DNA from: Paragordius varius
Lineage: Eukaryota > Nematomorpha
Length of the DNA: 64,000 bases
Reading direction: 5' to 3'
Assembly: GCA_964247055.1 (NCBI GenBank)
Contig: OZ176050.1
Location: 12,152,001 to 12,216,000, forward strand
The translations under genes were made by a program, and so were the position numbers. Below are positions 1-12,755 of this stretch, piece after piece. Each line of letters starts with the position of its first letter. Within the stretch, counting starts at the first letter, position 1. The notes under the pieces were generated by a model. The model was given only the letters and a program-made list of their open reading frames with translations. It did no database searches and was not told where the DNA came from.

Positions 1-564
1 GTGAAGATATTTTGTTTGTTGTGCAATTTATCCAAGAACCCAATTCAAAATTGATCTGATTAAATTTTAGTGATTATTTAGGGCTGTTTTGAAATTTTAT
101 TGTTTTTACCAATAAACTAATATTTTATTTTATTTCTAGTATTAATGAATAGCATTGGACTGACCGCTTTTAACACAATAACCAATCAAATTTAACATTT
201 AATCACGAAATATAGATAAAAATTAATCGCATAATATTAAATTGAAAGTTGTGAAATTTCAATAATTTTTTCTTGTTTAATAAAAAAACACTAAATAATA
301 ATTTTGTATTTCGTTTTTTATATATAGCATTTTTGTTATAATTAATTAGTTATGACCGTTAAGAGCATATGCACGATTAGACCATAAATTAGAACTGCCA
401 AAATCTATTTGCAAAATATATTTTTGCTTTTTACGCACAAACACACCATAAAACGCACAAGGAAAGAGAAAAAAATTATAAGCAAATACAATAAAATACG
501 GCAAAGTTATAGGGAAAATCATCTTTTAGTATACAAGTTTTATTTTATAATAAATTATATACAG
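1..564. other. Lamin intron sequence, no exon seen
   Basis: AT-rich non-coding sequence lying upstream of the first visible lamin exon, so it is probably lamin intron. It ends in a good acceptor (ACAG at 561-564). The head domain and first part of the lamin rod must lie to the left of the window. I see no repeat or gene here. Confidence 0.6.
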
Positions 565-3500
565 TTGGCTGATCTCCAAAGCAATTCACAACGCGAATCC
601 GATATAGCATCAACGCTGAGGGAAGAATTGTATACCCTGAGATCCCAAGAGGAGGAAGTAAAGAGTCGTTTGAGGGGTGTTGAATCAGCCTTGAATGCCG
701 CAGAGGCTAGAATCAAAGACTTGGAAAATAATCTTGAAAGGTTGTTTGTCTTCAAATCTTTAAAATGTTTTGTTTTGTGATAAAGCATATAGACAGAAAA
801 ACAATTATGAGAAACGTTGCTTTTGGAACAATCTCTTCAAGAAATGTGATTTTGGGAGAGTCTATTACATAGATAGCTGACCGATTTTTATCAATTTTCG
901 TAAAATTAACTTTTGCTCCTCTTTTGTGCAATACTATTTATGCAAATATATGGGCCTAAAACTGATTTCCAATTTTTCTGTAAAAGTTTAAGGGACATGA
1001 AAGTTTTTTAGTGTTAAGCTATTTTTTATATATTCCAATTAATTATAGTTGATGTTAATAATTTGTTAATATAGGAGTATCACTTTAAAATATTTTTTTA
1101 CATAATTTTTTCAGTATTATTATTATTAATCTTTTCATCTTATATATTTTGTGTAGAGAAAAACTTGACAAAGAACGTAGTATACGGGCACGAGATGAGG
1201 AAATTAAACGATTGCGTGAAACAATGTCAGATTATTTGCATGAATACCAAGAATTGATGGATATCAAATTAGCTTTGGATATGGAGTTGGTTGCATATCG
1301 TAAAATGTTGGAGGGTGAGGAAGCTAGGTAATTTTACCGAAAAAATTTAAGGAAATAAATTTATAATTTTCAAGCAAAAATTGTTTTTTTATCGTTAGAT
1401 GAACTTCATCAGGAGGAATATTTTTTAGCATATTTTGATGTGAGATAATCGGTTTTGTTTTTTTATTAGAACTGGCTTAATTATTTATATACAAAATAAA
1501 TGATCAAACACCTGAATTTTTTGTCTTACTTTCATATAAGATATTGAAATTTAATATACAGAAACATATTGAAAAAATAAAAAACATATTTAACTGTTTC
1601 TTTTGTTAGCGGTATTAAAAACTAATTAATTGTTTTGGTTTTTCATTTTTTCAGTTTGTTTTGTCTGAATTCTCTTTATATGTTTTTTTAATTAGATTAA
1701 ACCTGACACCTTCAAGCAAGCAATCTAGCGTTGCACGAACTTCTGTTGAACGATCTCAATCAGCATCTCAAAACACTTCTAATCGAACCGCAGGTGGTGC
1801 CTATAAGGAAACTCCGAAAGCTACTCCTATGCCATATCTGGAAAAACATCACCAAGGTAATTTGTTATAGATGTGATAAATAGTATTTGTAATGCACCCG
1901 CTTCCTCATATCCCGATTATGGGAAAGATGGCTCATTTTTTTATTATAACCTCTGAAAATACAATTAATATATATTTGATTGATTGCTTTCCTATTGTCT
2001 TAGGTTTTTGATCTTAAGATTTTACAAACTAAGACACAACTTTTTACTAGGACCTTATTTAGCAATCCAAAAAATGCATAAAAATTAGCATTAGCGCTCT
2101 CCCCATTGGTGTTGAATTATTCTATTAAATGGAATATATGCACATATATACATATACCATATATAAAGGTGGTACCATTGGTGGTAAACGGAAACGCAAT
2201 GTACATGAAAGCTTTGAGGAAGATCATTACAGCTCTCATTTTAAAGCTACACGTGGGATAAGCTCCCAAGAGCATTGTGACATTGAAATTGCAGAAAGCG
2301 ACCCTGATGGACTCTTTGTCAAACTTGTTAACCGTTCAAATAAGGTAATTAACTTTTTTTTATAAAATTTTGATTTCAAACGATTTTCCCAATCGGAAAT
2401 TTGAGTGTCAAATAATATTTATTGTTTTAATATAAAAAGTCGAACCTTTTCTTTGATCCATACAAAAGTATCAATATAACATAAAAATTACACATGTATT
2501 CATTTTAAATGCTTATTCTAACAGAAAATATTTTTTATAATTCTCATAAAGAAAATATTTCTACAAGAATATCACATTAAATTACGATAGTCATTAGTTA
2601 TATTATAATATACATTTTCAGGACATAACTCTTACGGGGTGGACTTTGGTGCGTACAGCCAAAAATACACATGCCAATAAATCATCATCTCCAACACATA
2701 CTGCTAATAAAACGCCAAAAATGACCACCACAACTCAGCATCAAAATAGGGGCGATAATACAGCTCATGAAATCTTGATTGTAGATGGGATTGAAGCCAA
2801 CAATAATATGGATTCTATAAATGAAAAGAATACTGAAACCCATATGCCAAATACAGTGGGAGGCGAATTGGAAACTCAAAGTGTAGATGAAAGTATAGTT
2901 TCTGATCAAACGATAGACGGTACTAGTAAAACATCATTAAACAATGCTAAAAAAAGTGGCAACACAGAAAAAATGGGAACGCCTGGTACTTTTTTGTTCT
3001 GTATAATTTATTGTCTGTTTTAAAAAAATATGAAATAAGAATATTTTTGATTTTAATTGGTAATGCTATAATTTTGGTTGTTTTTTTGGATTTACTGCAT
3101 TAATCATTTTTTAGGCTTAATTATATTTATTTTCCTATATAAATTCAACTTGAAAAATTACCTACTGTGTCATATATATTTGTGAATATAATTAATTTTG
3201 CTGCACAATGATAGTTAAAAAATCTGGTGGAAAACATAGTACTATTACATCAGCCGCAATAAGCGATGCAAATACGGTTGTTACATATCGAATCACTCGT
3301 TGTGTCCTAAAAGCCAAAGGTGGAACTCTCACGGTTTGGAGTTCGAGTCCCCCACGCGGTCTCTCAGAACTGTCACCGCCCCCGGCTGCTAATCCTCCTA
3401 CCCACTTGGTTGTGAGTTTACCCAAACATCAGGCTTGGCCCACGGGAGATCATTACTCTACCAAATTGTATAGCAAGGATGGTCAGGTATTTTGTCATAT

Positions 3501-4044
3501 AATATAAACCTTTTTAAAAAACGGCGTTAAAAATGGAATCATATGATAAAATATATGTAAGGAGTTGTATTATTGATATTTAAATTGAATGATAAAGTAT
3601 TGTGCTTAAAAATGATATGCGCTTTTTAATTAGTTTTAAATACTTCTTTTCGCCCAAAATTTATTTACCTTGATTGCTCTTAGACTAATCCGGATTTATT
3701 ATATTTTTCAAATCTATTTTTTATGCACATTAATAAGATCATAACGTGTATAGCCTGTTTATATCTAAAGTCCAAAATGAATGGATTAATTAAATTATGT
3801 TTATATAACCAACTTTAAAACTGTATATTTGATATATCTGCAAAATGATTAGGAAATCGCCTGGCATGAAGCCATCAAAACCGTTTCAACAGTTAAGAAA
3901 TCTCACGCAAAATATGGCGGTGGTAGCACTATGGGCGGACACAACCCCAAACATTTTCGCCAATATGTGGATTACGTTGAGGGTAAAAGCATAAACGGAA
4001 CTGGAACAACTGGTACTCCAGAGGATAGATGTCGCATTATGTGA
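565..4044 (+). CDS. B-type nuclear lamin, 3' part (7 exons, start outside window)
   Basis: Intermediate-filament protein of the nuclear lamina. Visible exons: 565-740, 1157-1327, 1696-1856, 2169-2344, 2622-2985, 3215-3486 and 3853-4044, together 504 codons with the stop. The first two encode the end of the coiled-coil rod, closing with the intermediate-filament signature ALDMELVAYRKMLEGEEA. A Ser/Thr-rich linker and a basic nuclear localisation signal (GGKRKRN) follow. The lamin-tail Ig-fold comprises DIEIAESDPDGLFVKLVN, LTGWTLVRTA, VVTYRITRC, GGTLTVWSS and DGQEIAWHEA. The last residues are CRIM, a CaaX box for farnesylation, as in B-type lamins. A low-complexity stretch of about 127 residues interrupts the Ig-fold between LTGWTLVRTA and the VVTYRI strand. 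All introns are 229-416 nt. Poly(A) signals follow the stop. The next gene (granulin) converges on it. Confidence 0.95.
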
Positions 4045-4071
4045 TCCATTTTGTAAAGCGTTTTTACCAAT

Positions 4072-4111
4072 AATAAATTTGTCATTTTTTCCATTGAAAT
4101 GCATGAATAAA
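4072..4111 (+). terminator. Lamin poly(A) signals
   Basis: Two AATAAA hexamers at 4072-4077 and 4106-4111, 28 and 62 nt after the lamin stop codon. They are the likely cleavage and polyadenylation signals. Confidence 0.6.
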
Positions 4112-5047
4112 TTATATCCACATAAGATGTTTTTTAATTATCAGTAAAACACTTTACATTAGTGTGTATATTTCAAATATATCTCAATTTTACAAAATGA
4201 TAAGTTGGTGTGATATTTCGAGATTTATTGTAACATTTAAACAACTTTATCCCATTTTTAATTGTTGTTCCGTCACACTTATGTATCCATATGATGAATA
4301 TATACATACCCAATTTATATTTAATGAATTATATACGAAATTTTAATGAATATTACAATGTATACTTGTGAAATTATAAAAATAAATTTTAAGTCTTTGA
4401 TCATGTGTGTTAAATCAATTTTCGTGGTATTCTGAAGCTAAAAATGATTAGATTTGTTGAATGTTTAGGATATATTATATGCAAACATCAAATTATTTGA
4501 GCGACAAAGGTTTACCCTTATTCCATATTTATAGCAGAATTTAAGATCTCATTCTTCCAATTAATTAAAGTTTAATATTACATTAAGCAATCACACCCTG
4601 ATGTTATATGGTCTTAAAGATATTTATGATACATACTCAAGATTTTTGAAATTTATTGTTATGCAATTTCACATGAAGGTATTTCGCTCAATTTTAAGGA
4701 TAAGGAAATATATTTTAAAACTTGAATAATCTTTTTTTATATCGCATACACTTATATTATTAAATCAAAATTTAATGATATGTGACATTTGTTAAAATTA
4801 ACAATAAAATTATTCATTAAATATTTATTAACAAATTCATTGATTCTTTTTATGGTTAAACTTTCGATATATCCACCAATTAAATATTTTAGATTAGTCC
4901 CTGCCTATATATTTATGGCTGACTCTGTTACAGAATATAAATTCATGATTTGGTATATTTATTTCAATTTAATCAATTATAGAAAAATTAACATCGTTAA
5001 AATATTATTTTGTCACAAATATACAAATTAAGAACAATATGATTATA
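4112..5047. other. Intergenic, lamin to granulin (convergent)
   Basis: About 0.9 kb of AT-rich sequence between two converging genes. I see no coding exon, RNA gene or recognisable transposon; short open frames here look random. Confidence 0.6.
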
Positions 5048-7974
5048 TTAATCAAAATATTTTTCCAACACATATTTTACCAATAAAGTTATGTTTTGCA
5101 TAATATCATAGTCCTTACTCATGTTTAGATGAGAATGAAATTTTTCAAACTTTTTGTACTTTTGGGTATTTTCTCGGTGAATGGGATTCATCACAAAAGT
5201 TTTATTCTTTAAACATGTTTCCGATTTGAGATTGCAGACGTATCCGTTGGGACAACAATGGACTCCGTCCGTACAGCACACTGCTTTTTCGTATGGACAA
5301 CATCCATACTTGTCAAACTTTTTAACATTACCATGGTTTTTGTCTTGATTTCGGATTATTCCATGTATCGATTTTAAACGTAATGAACCGACATTTTCAT
5401 CATAATAATACATGCTTTTTACCGGGTAATTTTTGTTACGGATCATGGTAACTGCCAATTCACAGCATGTTGTTTTGGGTGGACATGTCTCGGCGTCTAA
5501 GACATAAAATAATGAAGAATGATATATTACGGATAAATTTTGTATTGTATTTTTAATTATATTACCCTAATATATCGCTGCGTATGTTGAATCTTTTTAC
5601 ATGTCTACTGTGTTTGCTATCTTAAATACTATATTTAAAATTAACCCTTATTAAAGTTTAACACAACCAAATCACGCATAATTTAAATGTTTTACATTTA
5701 GTTTACCATTTTTCAGTCAAAAGCAACACTTTTTTAACCAAACGTAACATTGTTTATTTCGATTGGTTCAAGAAATGTTGCGTTTGGTTAAAAAAGTTCT
5801 CCATTTGACTGAAAAATGGTACAATCTATTTTGCAAAGGTTTGATTGATTGGTTATGACGTCTTATAAATGGTCAGACCGGATTTTTCTGGATCAATAGT
5901 AATCTATCAGGATTATATATATGTATATATCTTCGGATTATATAACCTGTGAATAAGTATAAGTACATTCATAAACGGTGAGGCAGAAAATAAACACCAA
6001 TAAAATAAACAAATGATTAAATAAAGACGAGTAGCCTTTTAATAACCTTCTCCCATTATGAGCTTTAATAAATACGGCCTATATGCTAATTATCTCACTT
6101 AAATATCAGGCATTTTGATTTTTTAATTACTCCCTTTCCACAATTACACCTACGTTCCCATTTTTAATCATCATCATTAATAGCCAAAACAAAACCTTTT
6201 TTCCCAAAAATTATTCAATATTATTCAGCAAAAGTCAATATTAATTTATTGGATATTGTTTACGCTGAAGTGTGATAGTATAATTATATATGGAATCAAT
6301 CAGCAAAAATTATATAATTTATTATAATATAATATTTCGATTACTACAAGTAATCTTTGTCAAACGTAAAAATAAAATTAAAATATAAACTAAAATTTAA
6401 ATTATAAAGTAAAAATATTTAATGAAACTAAAAAAACATGTGTGTATTGTTAATAAGAAAAAAATTTGTAATATTATTAATATTGTTAAGGTCTTTCTTT
6501 CTATTCATTATATTCCCTTCTTTGTTAATATAAAAACTTTCTTTCAATATTCTTTTTGTTTTATTTTCTTCTGTATCGACAACTTCGGCATTCCAGTCTA
6601 TTTTATGTTTACATTTAAAGGCATGATATGCCAAGGCCGAATCATTAGTTTTATTCTTGCTAACTGCTGTTTTATGTTCTTTTATCCTAACATCTAATCC
6701 TCTTTTTGTTTGACCAATGTATACACTGTCGCAATCTTGACATTTAATTTTATATATTATACACTGAGAATTAGGATTCTTTTTCTGTGAATTTAATAAT
6801 TTATAGATATTATTTAATGGTTTAAATATTATTGTGTATTTCTCTTTAAGTATTTCTTTGATTTTGTAACTTACGGATTCATAGAATGGTATTATAATTT
6901 TCTTTTTGTTATTATCGTTGTAAATTTTTTTAGGTTTTGAGTTTAAAATTTTGTTGATGGCGTTAGTGATTAAATTTTGTGGGTAATTATGTTCTAATAA
7001 TTTTTTTACTATTTCAGATGTTTGCGAGGTTCTTTTCTCTATACTATTAGGAATTAGTAATGTTACAGAAGAAAATAAAACAAAAAGAATATTGAAAGAA
7101 AGTTTTTATATTAACAAAGAAGGGAATATAATGAATAGAAAGAAAGACCTTAACAATATTAATAATATTACAAATTTTTTTCTTATTAACAATACACACA
7201 TGTTTTTTTAGTTTCATTAAATATTTTTACTTTATAATTTAAATTTTAGTTTATATTTTAATTTTATTTTTACGTTTGACAAAGATTACTTGTAGTAATC
7301 GAAATATTATATTATAATAAATTATATAATTTTTGCTGATTGATTCCATATATAATTAATTTATTATTGAACCAAATTTATACTTAAAACAATTGGGATA
7401 AATTGTTAAATTAAAGGAATTCGATCATGAGTATTATCATTGAGGTTTAATAAAGTCTACATGTACAAAATTTTATTTAGAAATAATAACTAATTATACA
7501 AATATGGTCCAGTACGATTATAACCTAGCAATTAATCCACAAATAAATTATTAGTGGGATTTATAATACATTTTGAATTTTGACCATTTTATATCCCTAT
7601 TTTGTAATGAAAGTAAACAGATGTTCATTTTCTTAAGTGGTTATTTTTAAAATGTATATCCATAACCGGTTACATCCAAAATTATGCGCCACTTTAAAAC
7701 AAACAAATGATTGACATAATGAGGTAAATATCAGAATTTTTAAATATAGGAATGTTAAAGTAATTACCAGGGCACGTAACTCCATCGGTTAAGCCGTATT
7801 TCATGATTTTTGCGATTTCATTTTTATCATTTCGGTCAATCTTACTAATCTTTTTATTTATAAATAATAATTTTTTACATCAATTTTAGAATCATCAAAA
7901 TGCCATTGATTTTCCACCAAATTCTCATGGAATAGTAATGAACCAACTAAGATCCAATGAATAAAACTTTTCAT
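5048..7974 (-). CDS. Secreted single-domain granulin
   Basis: Progranulin-type cysteine-rich secreted protein, proposed exons 7974-7879, 7849-7768 and 5496-5048 (209 codons with stop). Exon 1 begins with a signal-peptide-like MKSFIHWILVGSLLF. Exons 2 and 3 join as DGVTCPDAETCPPKTTCCEL, the first half of a granulin module. The second half is YGCCPYEKAVCCTDGVHCCP followed by NGYVCNLKSETC, giving the characteristic run of Cys-Cys pairs. An insert of about 55 residues separates the first Cys pair from YGCCP, which normal granulins lack. The exon 1-2 junction requires a 29-nt GT-AG intron (7878-7850); read through it, the frame stops at once, and the granulin frame has a stop and no Met just upstream. 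The 2.3-kb second intron contains a Penelope-like fragment. Exon 3 is certain; exon 1 is inferred. Confidence 0.85.
6283..7357 (-). mobile_element. Penelope-like element fragment with inverted 3' copy
   Basis: Lies in the large granulin intron. The minus strand from about 7065 down to 6428 encodes the C-terminal GIY-YIG endonuclease typical of Penelope-like retroelements: YKIKCQDCDSVYIG with its Cys pair, then GQTKRGLDVRIKEHK, and the late motif around WNAEVVDTEE. From about 7066 to 7357 the plus strand carries an inverted copy of the last 290 bp (end of the coding region plus 3' UTR), nearly identical to 6283-6577. Head-to-head inverted truncated copies are common for this family. The reverse-transcriptase part is absent, so the element is a 5'-truncated remnant. 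Confidence 0.85.
7850..7878 (-). other. Candidate 29-nt ultrashort intron in granulin
   Basis: Begins GTAAAA and ends AAAAG. It lies after an in-phase GAT codon and before ATT AGT AAG, so its removal joins the signal-peptide exon to the granulin exon in frame. The surrounding residues are not conserved in the family, so this is weaker than the cases in SNF5 and Twisted gastrulation. Confidence 0.55.
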
Positions 7975-8416
7975 GGTTGTTTTGTAATAATAACTTAAAA
8001 AATGCTAAAATAAATTGCGTAAAAAATTAATAATAGTGTTTTATGCACGCTTTTGTGTTCGCTTTGTATGATGGGTTAGGGTTATATGCCTTTACAAATA
8101 ATAAAAAACAATGAAAAAGACGCTAACTCACGTCCATTTGTTTATATAATAAACTTTTAGTAAAACATATTGGGAAAATGGGGGAAAATGCAAAAATTGT
8201 GCATTAAATTTTCAATCTGAGATTCCATATGCAAAGAAGATCAACTCTAATTTCCTTATCATAAACCGATTTTTTTAATGATACATTATTCAATTTATTA
8301 AATTTACAGTTTAACCATGCATCTTGCGACGGATTTTAAATGATTGAAAATAATGGATTTGTAGCTCTTGGCAAAAATCTTTATAATTTACCAGATTTTA
8401 TGGATTACTGCATACC
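7975..8416. other. Upstream region of granulin with a dispersed repeat
   Basis: Holds the putative 5' flank of granulin. The segment about 8282-8416 is an inverted match to about 60262-60400 in the twisted gastrulation intron (shared CGGATTTTA, GGATTTGTAGCTCTTGGCAA), so it is a dispersed repeat. The hAT composite has inserted into it. No promoter motif is clear. Confidence 0.5.
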
Positions 8417-11400
8417 TAGAGTGACCAGACGTCCCGCCCGCTACGTTTTTGAAATGTCCCGCTTTTTCACGATATATAAAAAAAAATTTTAATACATTTA
8501 AATTTTTTATAAAAAATTTATTTTTTTTTCCGTTTAAATTTTTTATCAGTTATCTTTAAAATCTATATCATTAAATTAAAATTTTTTATTTCTAAATTAA
8601 AAATATTTATTTTATTTATATCATATGATTATACACTTTGCTTCCTACTCCTACTGCCAACATTATCAAAAAGACAAATTAATACCGCAAGTCGGTAGGT
8701 TATAAGTTTAGTCCATAAAAATTAAAATAATATAAAATTTTCTTATATTAATATTAGTTTAAAAATATGAGTATAAAAAGAGGTTGTAAATTCAACGATG
8801 AATTAATGAAAGAATTTCCTTTTATCAAAAAATGAAGAATGAATCATTTGTTAAATGTTCTTTATGCGAGGGGAATTCACCCTGGCACATGGCGGCAAGC
8901 ATTATTTACAAAGCATATGACACAGAAACATGAAAAATGTTTAGATTTGCGGCATCATCTTACAAAATGAGCGATTTTTTTCGAAAAACCGCTTTTAGAG
9001 GGGAAGAAAAGAATTTGGCACTAGCCGAAGGCGTTTTATCTTTCACGTCGTTAATCACAATCATTCCATTAGATCTTTGAATTGTACCTCATAAGTTAGT
9101 TATTCGTACTTAAGTCAATAAAAATTTTACATGTGCCCGTACAAAGGCTGAAGCCATTGTTCAACTTTCGCCATATACATTTTCTGAAATACAAAAAGAT
9201 GTGCTGAAAATTAATTTCATTTAGCTATACTCTGATGCATCAAATCACAAGGAAATAAATCTATTTCCCACTTTAATAAGATATTTTGATCCAGAAAATT
9301 AAAATTTTAGATTTTATTTCCCAGTGAAAATTCCGACATAATTTTACCTCAATAATGAATGTTCTAGACATAAATAATATAAAAGACAAAACTATCGCAT
9401 ACTCACAACACCAATACGAACTTCGGTAGAAAAGCAAGGAGGGGAACAAAAAATATTTTTCATAAATTAGCAGATAATCTTAATGAAAACATTATTGGCG
9501 TTGAGTGTGCAGCTGATTTGTTACCGTTACCCCTAGATGTGGAAAATGTAGTTGTTAAAATACATTCCTGTTTTTATATATACACGGTACGCATTGAAAC
9601 GCTTAAGGAATTCTGTGAAATTGCAGAAGTTTAATATCAAAATTGGATATTTAAAACTCGTTGGTTAATTCTGCCAGATATTGAAAGAATTTTAAAAATG
9701 TACGAACCTTTAAAATCCTATTTTTTATCACAGGAAAAATGTCCTACAACGTGGGAAAAGTTTTTTGAAAGTGATTCTTTAAAAATATAGTTAGAGTTCC
9801 TACATAATCAAGTTTCTCTCTTTCAAAATGTTATTAAATTGATAGAAGGTGGCAAAATTTCGACAATCGAAGTAGCCATTGAAGTTAGTAACCTAAAATT
9901 CCAATGTCAAGAAAGGCTAGAAAATTATTTTATACCATTAACCATCCGTAATATTATGAAAATTTAGAAAAGCAAGGTTTATAAATCACCAAGATATCCT
10001 GTACCATATAAAAATGTTTTATACAAACTGTAAAGATTATTTGGAAGTGGACGGTGCCATTCAATGAAATTGATCATTTTCATTGGATAACATTAAAACC
10101 AGAATTTAATTGTCAAAAATCATTTGATCACATCTGCATCTCCTAAAACCAAAAGTAATTTTCAGAAGATGATCTTTTTTCTGAAGTTATCATTAGTTAA
10201 AAAATATATTAATAATGAAAAACTTAAATTATCGACAACAAAAAAAAATACAGTAGAAAAGAAATGGTTTTATTTCATCATTTTGTAACAAACCATGTTC
10301 CATACAATAATATTTTAAAAATTGAGAAATTTGCTCTATCTTTACCTGGAACCAACGCTGCTGAGCGCGTTTTTTCCACACTAAATCAGGTGTGGACATC
10401 GTAAAAATCAAATTTAAATGTTAAAACCTTAAGGCCATTTTATCTGTCAAATAAAATTTGACAAATTTTTGTGAAGACTCACAATATTTTAAAAAATGAT
10501 GACAATCTGCTAAAACGCATTCACTCATATAAAAATATATCAAAAAAATAAAATATTTTCTTATATTTATAAAGTTTTTGTGTTAAAAAAAATTTACTTA
10601 AAATATTGTTTATGTCTTCATAATAATTTGTCAAATTATATTTAAACACATAAAATGGCTTTTAAAGTTTCAGCATTTAAATTTGATTTTTCCATGTCCA
10701 CACTTGATTTACTGTGGAAAACGCGTTCAATAACAGTGGTTCCAGGTAAAGAGAATGCTATTTCTACAATTTTTAAAATATTATTGTATGGAATATATTT
10801 TATTAAAAAATGAATATTTCAAACCATTTCTATACTGTATTTGTTTCTGTTGTCCATAATTTAAGTTTTCATTCTCAATATATTTATTTAATAATGATAC
10901 TTCAGAAAAAAGTGTCATTGAATTTCACCGTCTTGTCTTCCAAATAATAATTTTTTCAGTTTGTATAAAACATTATATCCTGGATATTAATTTGTTCTGG
11001 ATGATTTACAAATTTGCGATTAGGTAATGGTATAAAATTATTTTCTAACCTTTCTTGACTTGGAATTTTAGACATTTGTCCTGTGATAAAATATAGGATC
11101 TCATACATTTTTAAAAAATTTTTCATAGCTAGCATAAGCTAACCAACGAGTTCTACAATATCCAAGCATTTTAACAACTATATTTTCCACATCCAAGGGT
11201 AACAAATCAGCAGCTGTTTGAATAGCGTTGTGTAGCCGCCAATAATGTTTTGATTAAGATTATTCGCTAAATTATTATATTTGTGCGGCTTCTTGCATTT
11301 CCACCCAGCGCACTTTGTGATGATTTTGTCTTTTAAATTATTTTTTTCCAGAATATTCATTATTAAAGTAATACTTAAGTCAGAATTTAACTGGCTGGAG

Positions 11401-11711
11401 AATGAGAAATAACTTTGTGCATCAGAATATAGCGATATCTTTTTCTGTTTCAGAAAATTCATGTGGTGAAAGGACATCGCATACAACCGCTTAACCCTTC
11501 GTTCGTGCACATGTAAATTTAATGAATAAGGTACGAACAACCTGAGACCAAGGAATAAAATATTTTTTATATAAAAATGTATTTATGTTAAAAATAAATA
11601 AATATTACAATAAATATTTTATATAAAAATTTTTGGTTGTACCCCTCTCTTGCCCCCCCCCCCCTTCTCAGATTTTTCCCGCTTTTTCCTTCAAAAAATC
11701 TGCTCACCCTA
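8416..11711. mobile_element. hAT transposon composite, two decayed copies tail to tail
   Basis: Outer ends are inverted: TAGAGTGACCAGACGTCCCG at the left and, read on the minus strand at the right, TTAGGGTGAGCAGATTTTT. The left copy reads on the plus strand from an ATG at 8767 (MSIKRGCKFNDELMKEFP) to the hAT dimerisation motif LPGTNAAERVFSTLNQVW near 10360. The right copy is on the minus strand, about 11600 to 10560, with the same LPGT motif near 10740 and an open stretch at 11540-11178. Both have several stops and shifts. The copies meet at about 10560. Flanking 8-mers (TGCATACC and AATATACA) match poorly, so no clear target duplication remains. Confidence 0.75.
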
Positions 11712-12755
11712 AATATACACTATGTGCAAAAAAATTTTTAACAAAATAATTTTTTTATGAGATAGCTTATGACCAGAGTATTCATTTGCTGTAAAAATTT
11801 TATTTTTACGACCTAGTTTTCGAAATATTAAGCGAAAATCGAAAGCGTGGAAAAAGTGAAAATTAAGGATTAAAAAGTCTAAAAATAATGATAAATGAGA
11901 TATTATGGTTTATTAACATTTTAGGAGATATTTTTAATATATATAAATAGCCTAAAATTTAGTTATAGTTTCCATAAAATCTCATTTTAAAATATGGGGT
12001 TTTTTAACAAAGTAAAAAGACAAATTTTTTTAATAAAACTATAGGAAAATAATTTTTTTTAATTATTTTTAAGCTAAACTCACTATTAAAATCTTAACAT
12101 TCAAAATTTTGAAAGTCATACAAAGGTAATAAATTAATTGATGCAAGAGTAAATGCGTAATTAACAATATATATTCCCAAAAATAGAACTAAAATTAGCA
12201 AAAATTCTAGGAAGCAAGAATGTTACCAAAAAGAACAAATAATAAGTTAATTTTAATTAAACAAGTTATAAGAGTCGTAAACCAAAATATTTGACCAAAA
12301 ATAGAATAAAATTAGCAAAGATTCCAAGGAGGCAAGAATACTAGCAAATCAAATAATAATAAATAAAAATTTAATTTTAGACTACAAGTCGTATTGAAAC
12401 TGCCCAATGATTTGATAAGTTAACAGAGGCAAAAATATTTATGAATAATTAGACTACATTATATTAGAGGTGAAAGATAAGTAAATCCCCCCTATGATGG
12501 AGCTTTTGAGTTAAAAATCCAAATAAAGATATGAAGATTTAAGAATATATAATTATAATATAAATGACAAGTTAAAGCCAATTTATAATAGACAAAATAT
12601 TTAAAATTAAAGGTCTTATATATGGTGTGATACATCCGGGCGGCTACAATTACGCAAGCGCTGCAAAATAACATCTGCACACTTGACGCGACACCCCAAG
12701 CGCTCCTATAATTATGCCTTTAAAGATAATTTTGACCATTCGTAAAATCATCTGA
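11712..12755. other. Intergenic, with a short tandem repeat
   Basis: Between the hAT composite and SNF5. About 12174-12390 holds two diverged units of ~116 bp (shared AAAAATAGAAC/ATAAAATTAGCAAA and GGCAAGAAT). The last hundred bases are presumably the SNF5 promoter and 5' UTR. No other gene seen. Confidence 0.5.

Noticed and set aside
3325-3360. GTTCGAGTCCC resembling a tRNA T-arm
   Set aside because: It lies inside a conserved lamin exon in the lamin frame, and no other tRNA arms are present.
5700-5825. Inverted pair TTTTTAACCAAACG / CGTTTGGTTAAAAA in the granulin intron
   Set aside because: A genuine ~120-bp foldback around 5703-5822, but with no further copies or clear termini seen, so no element was named.
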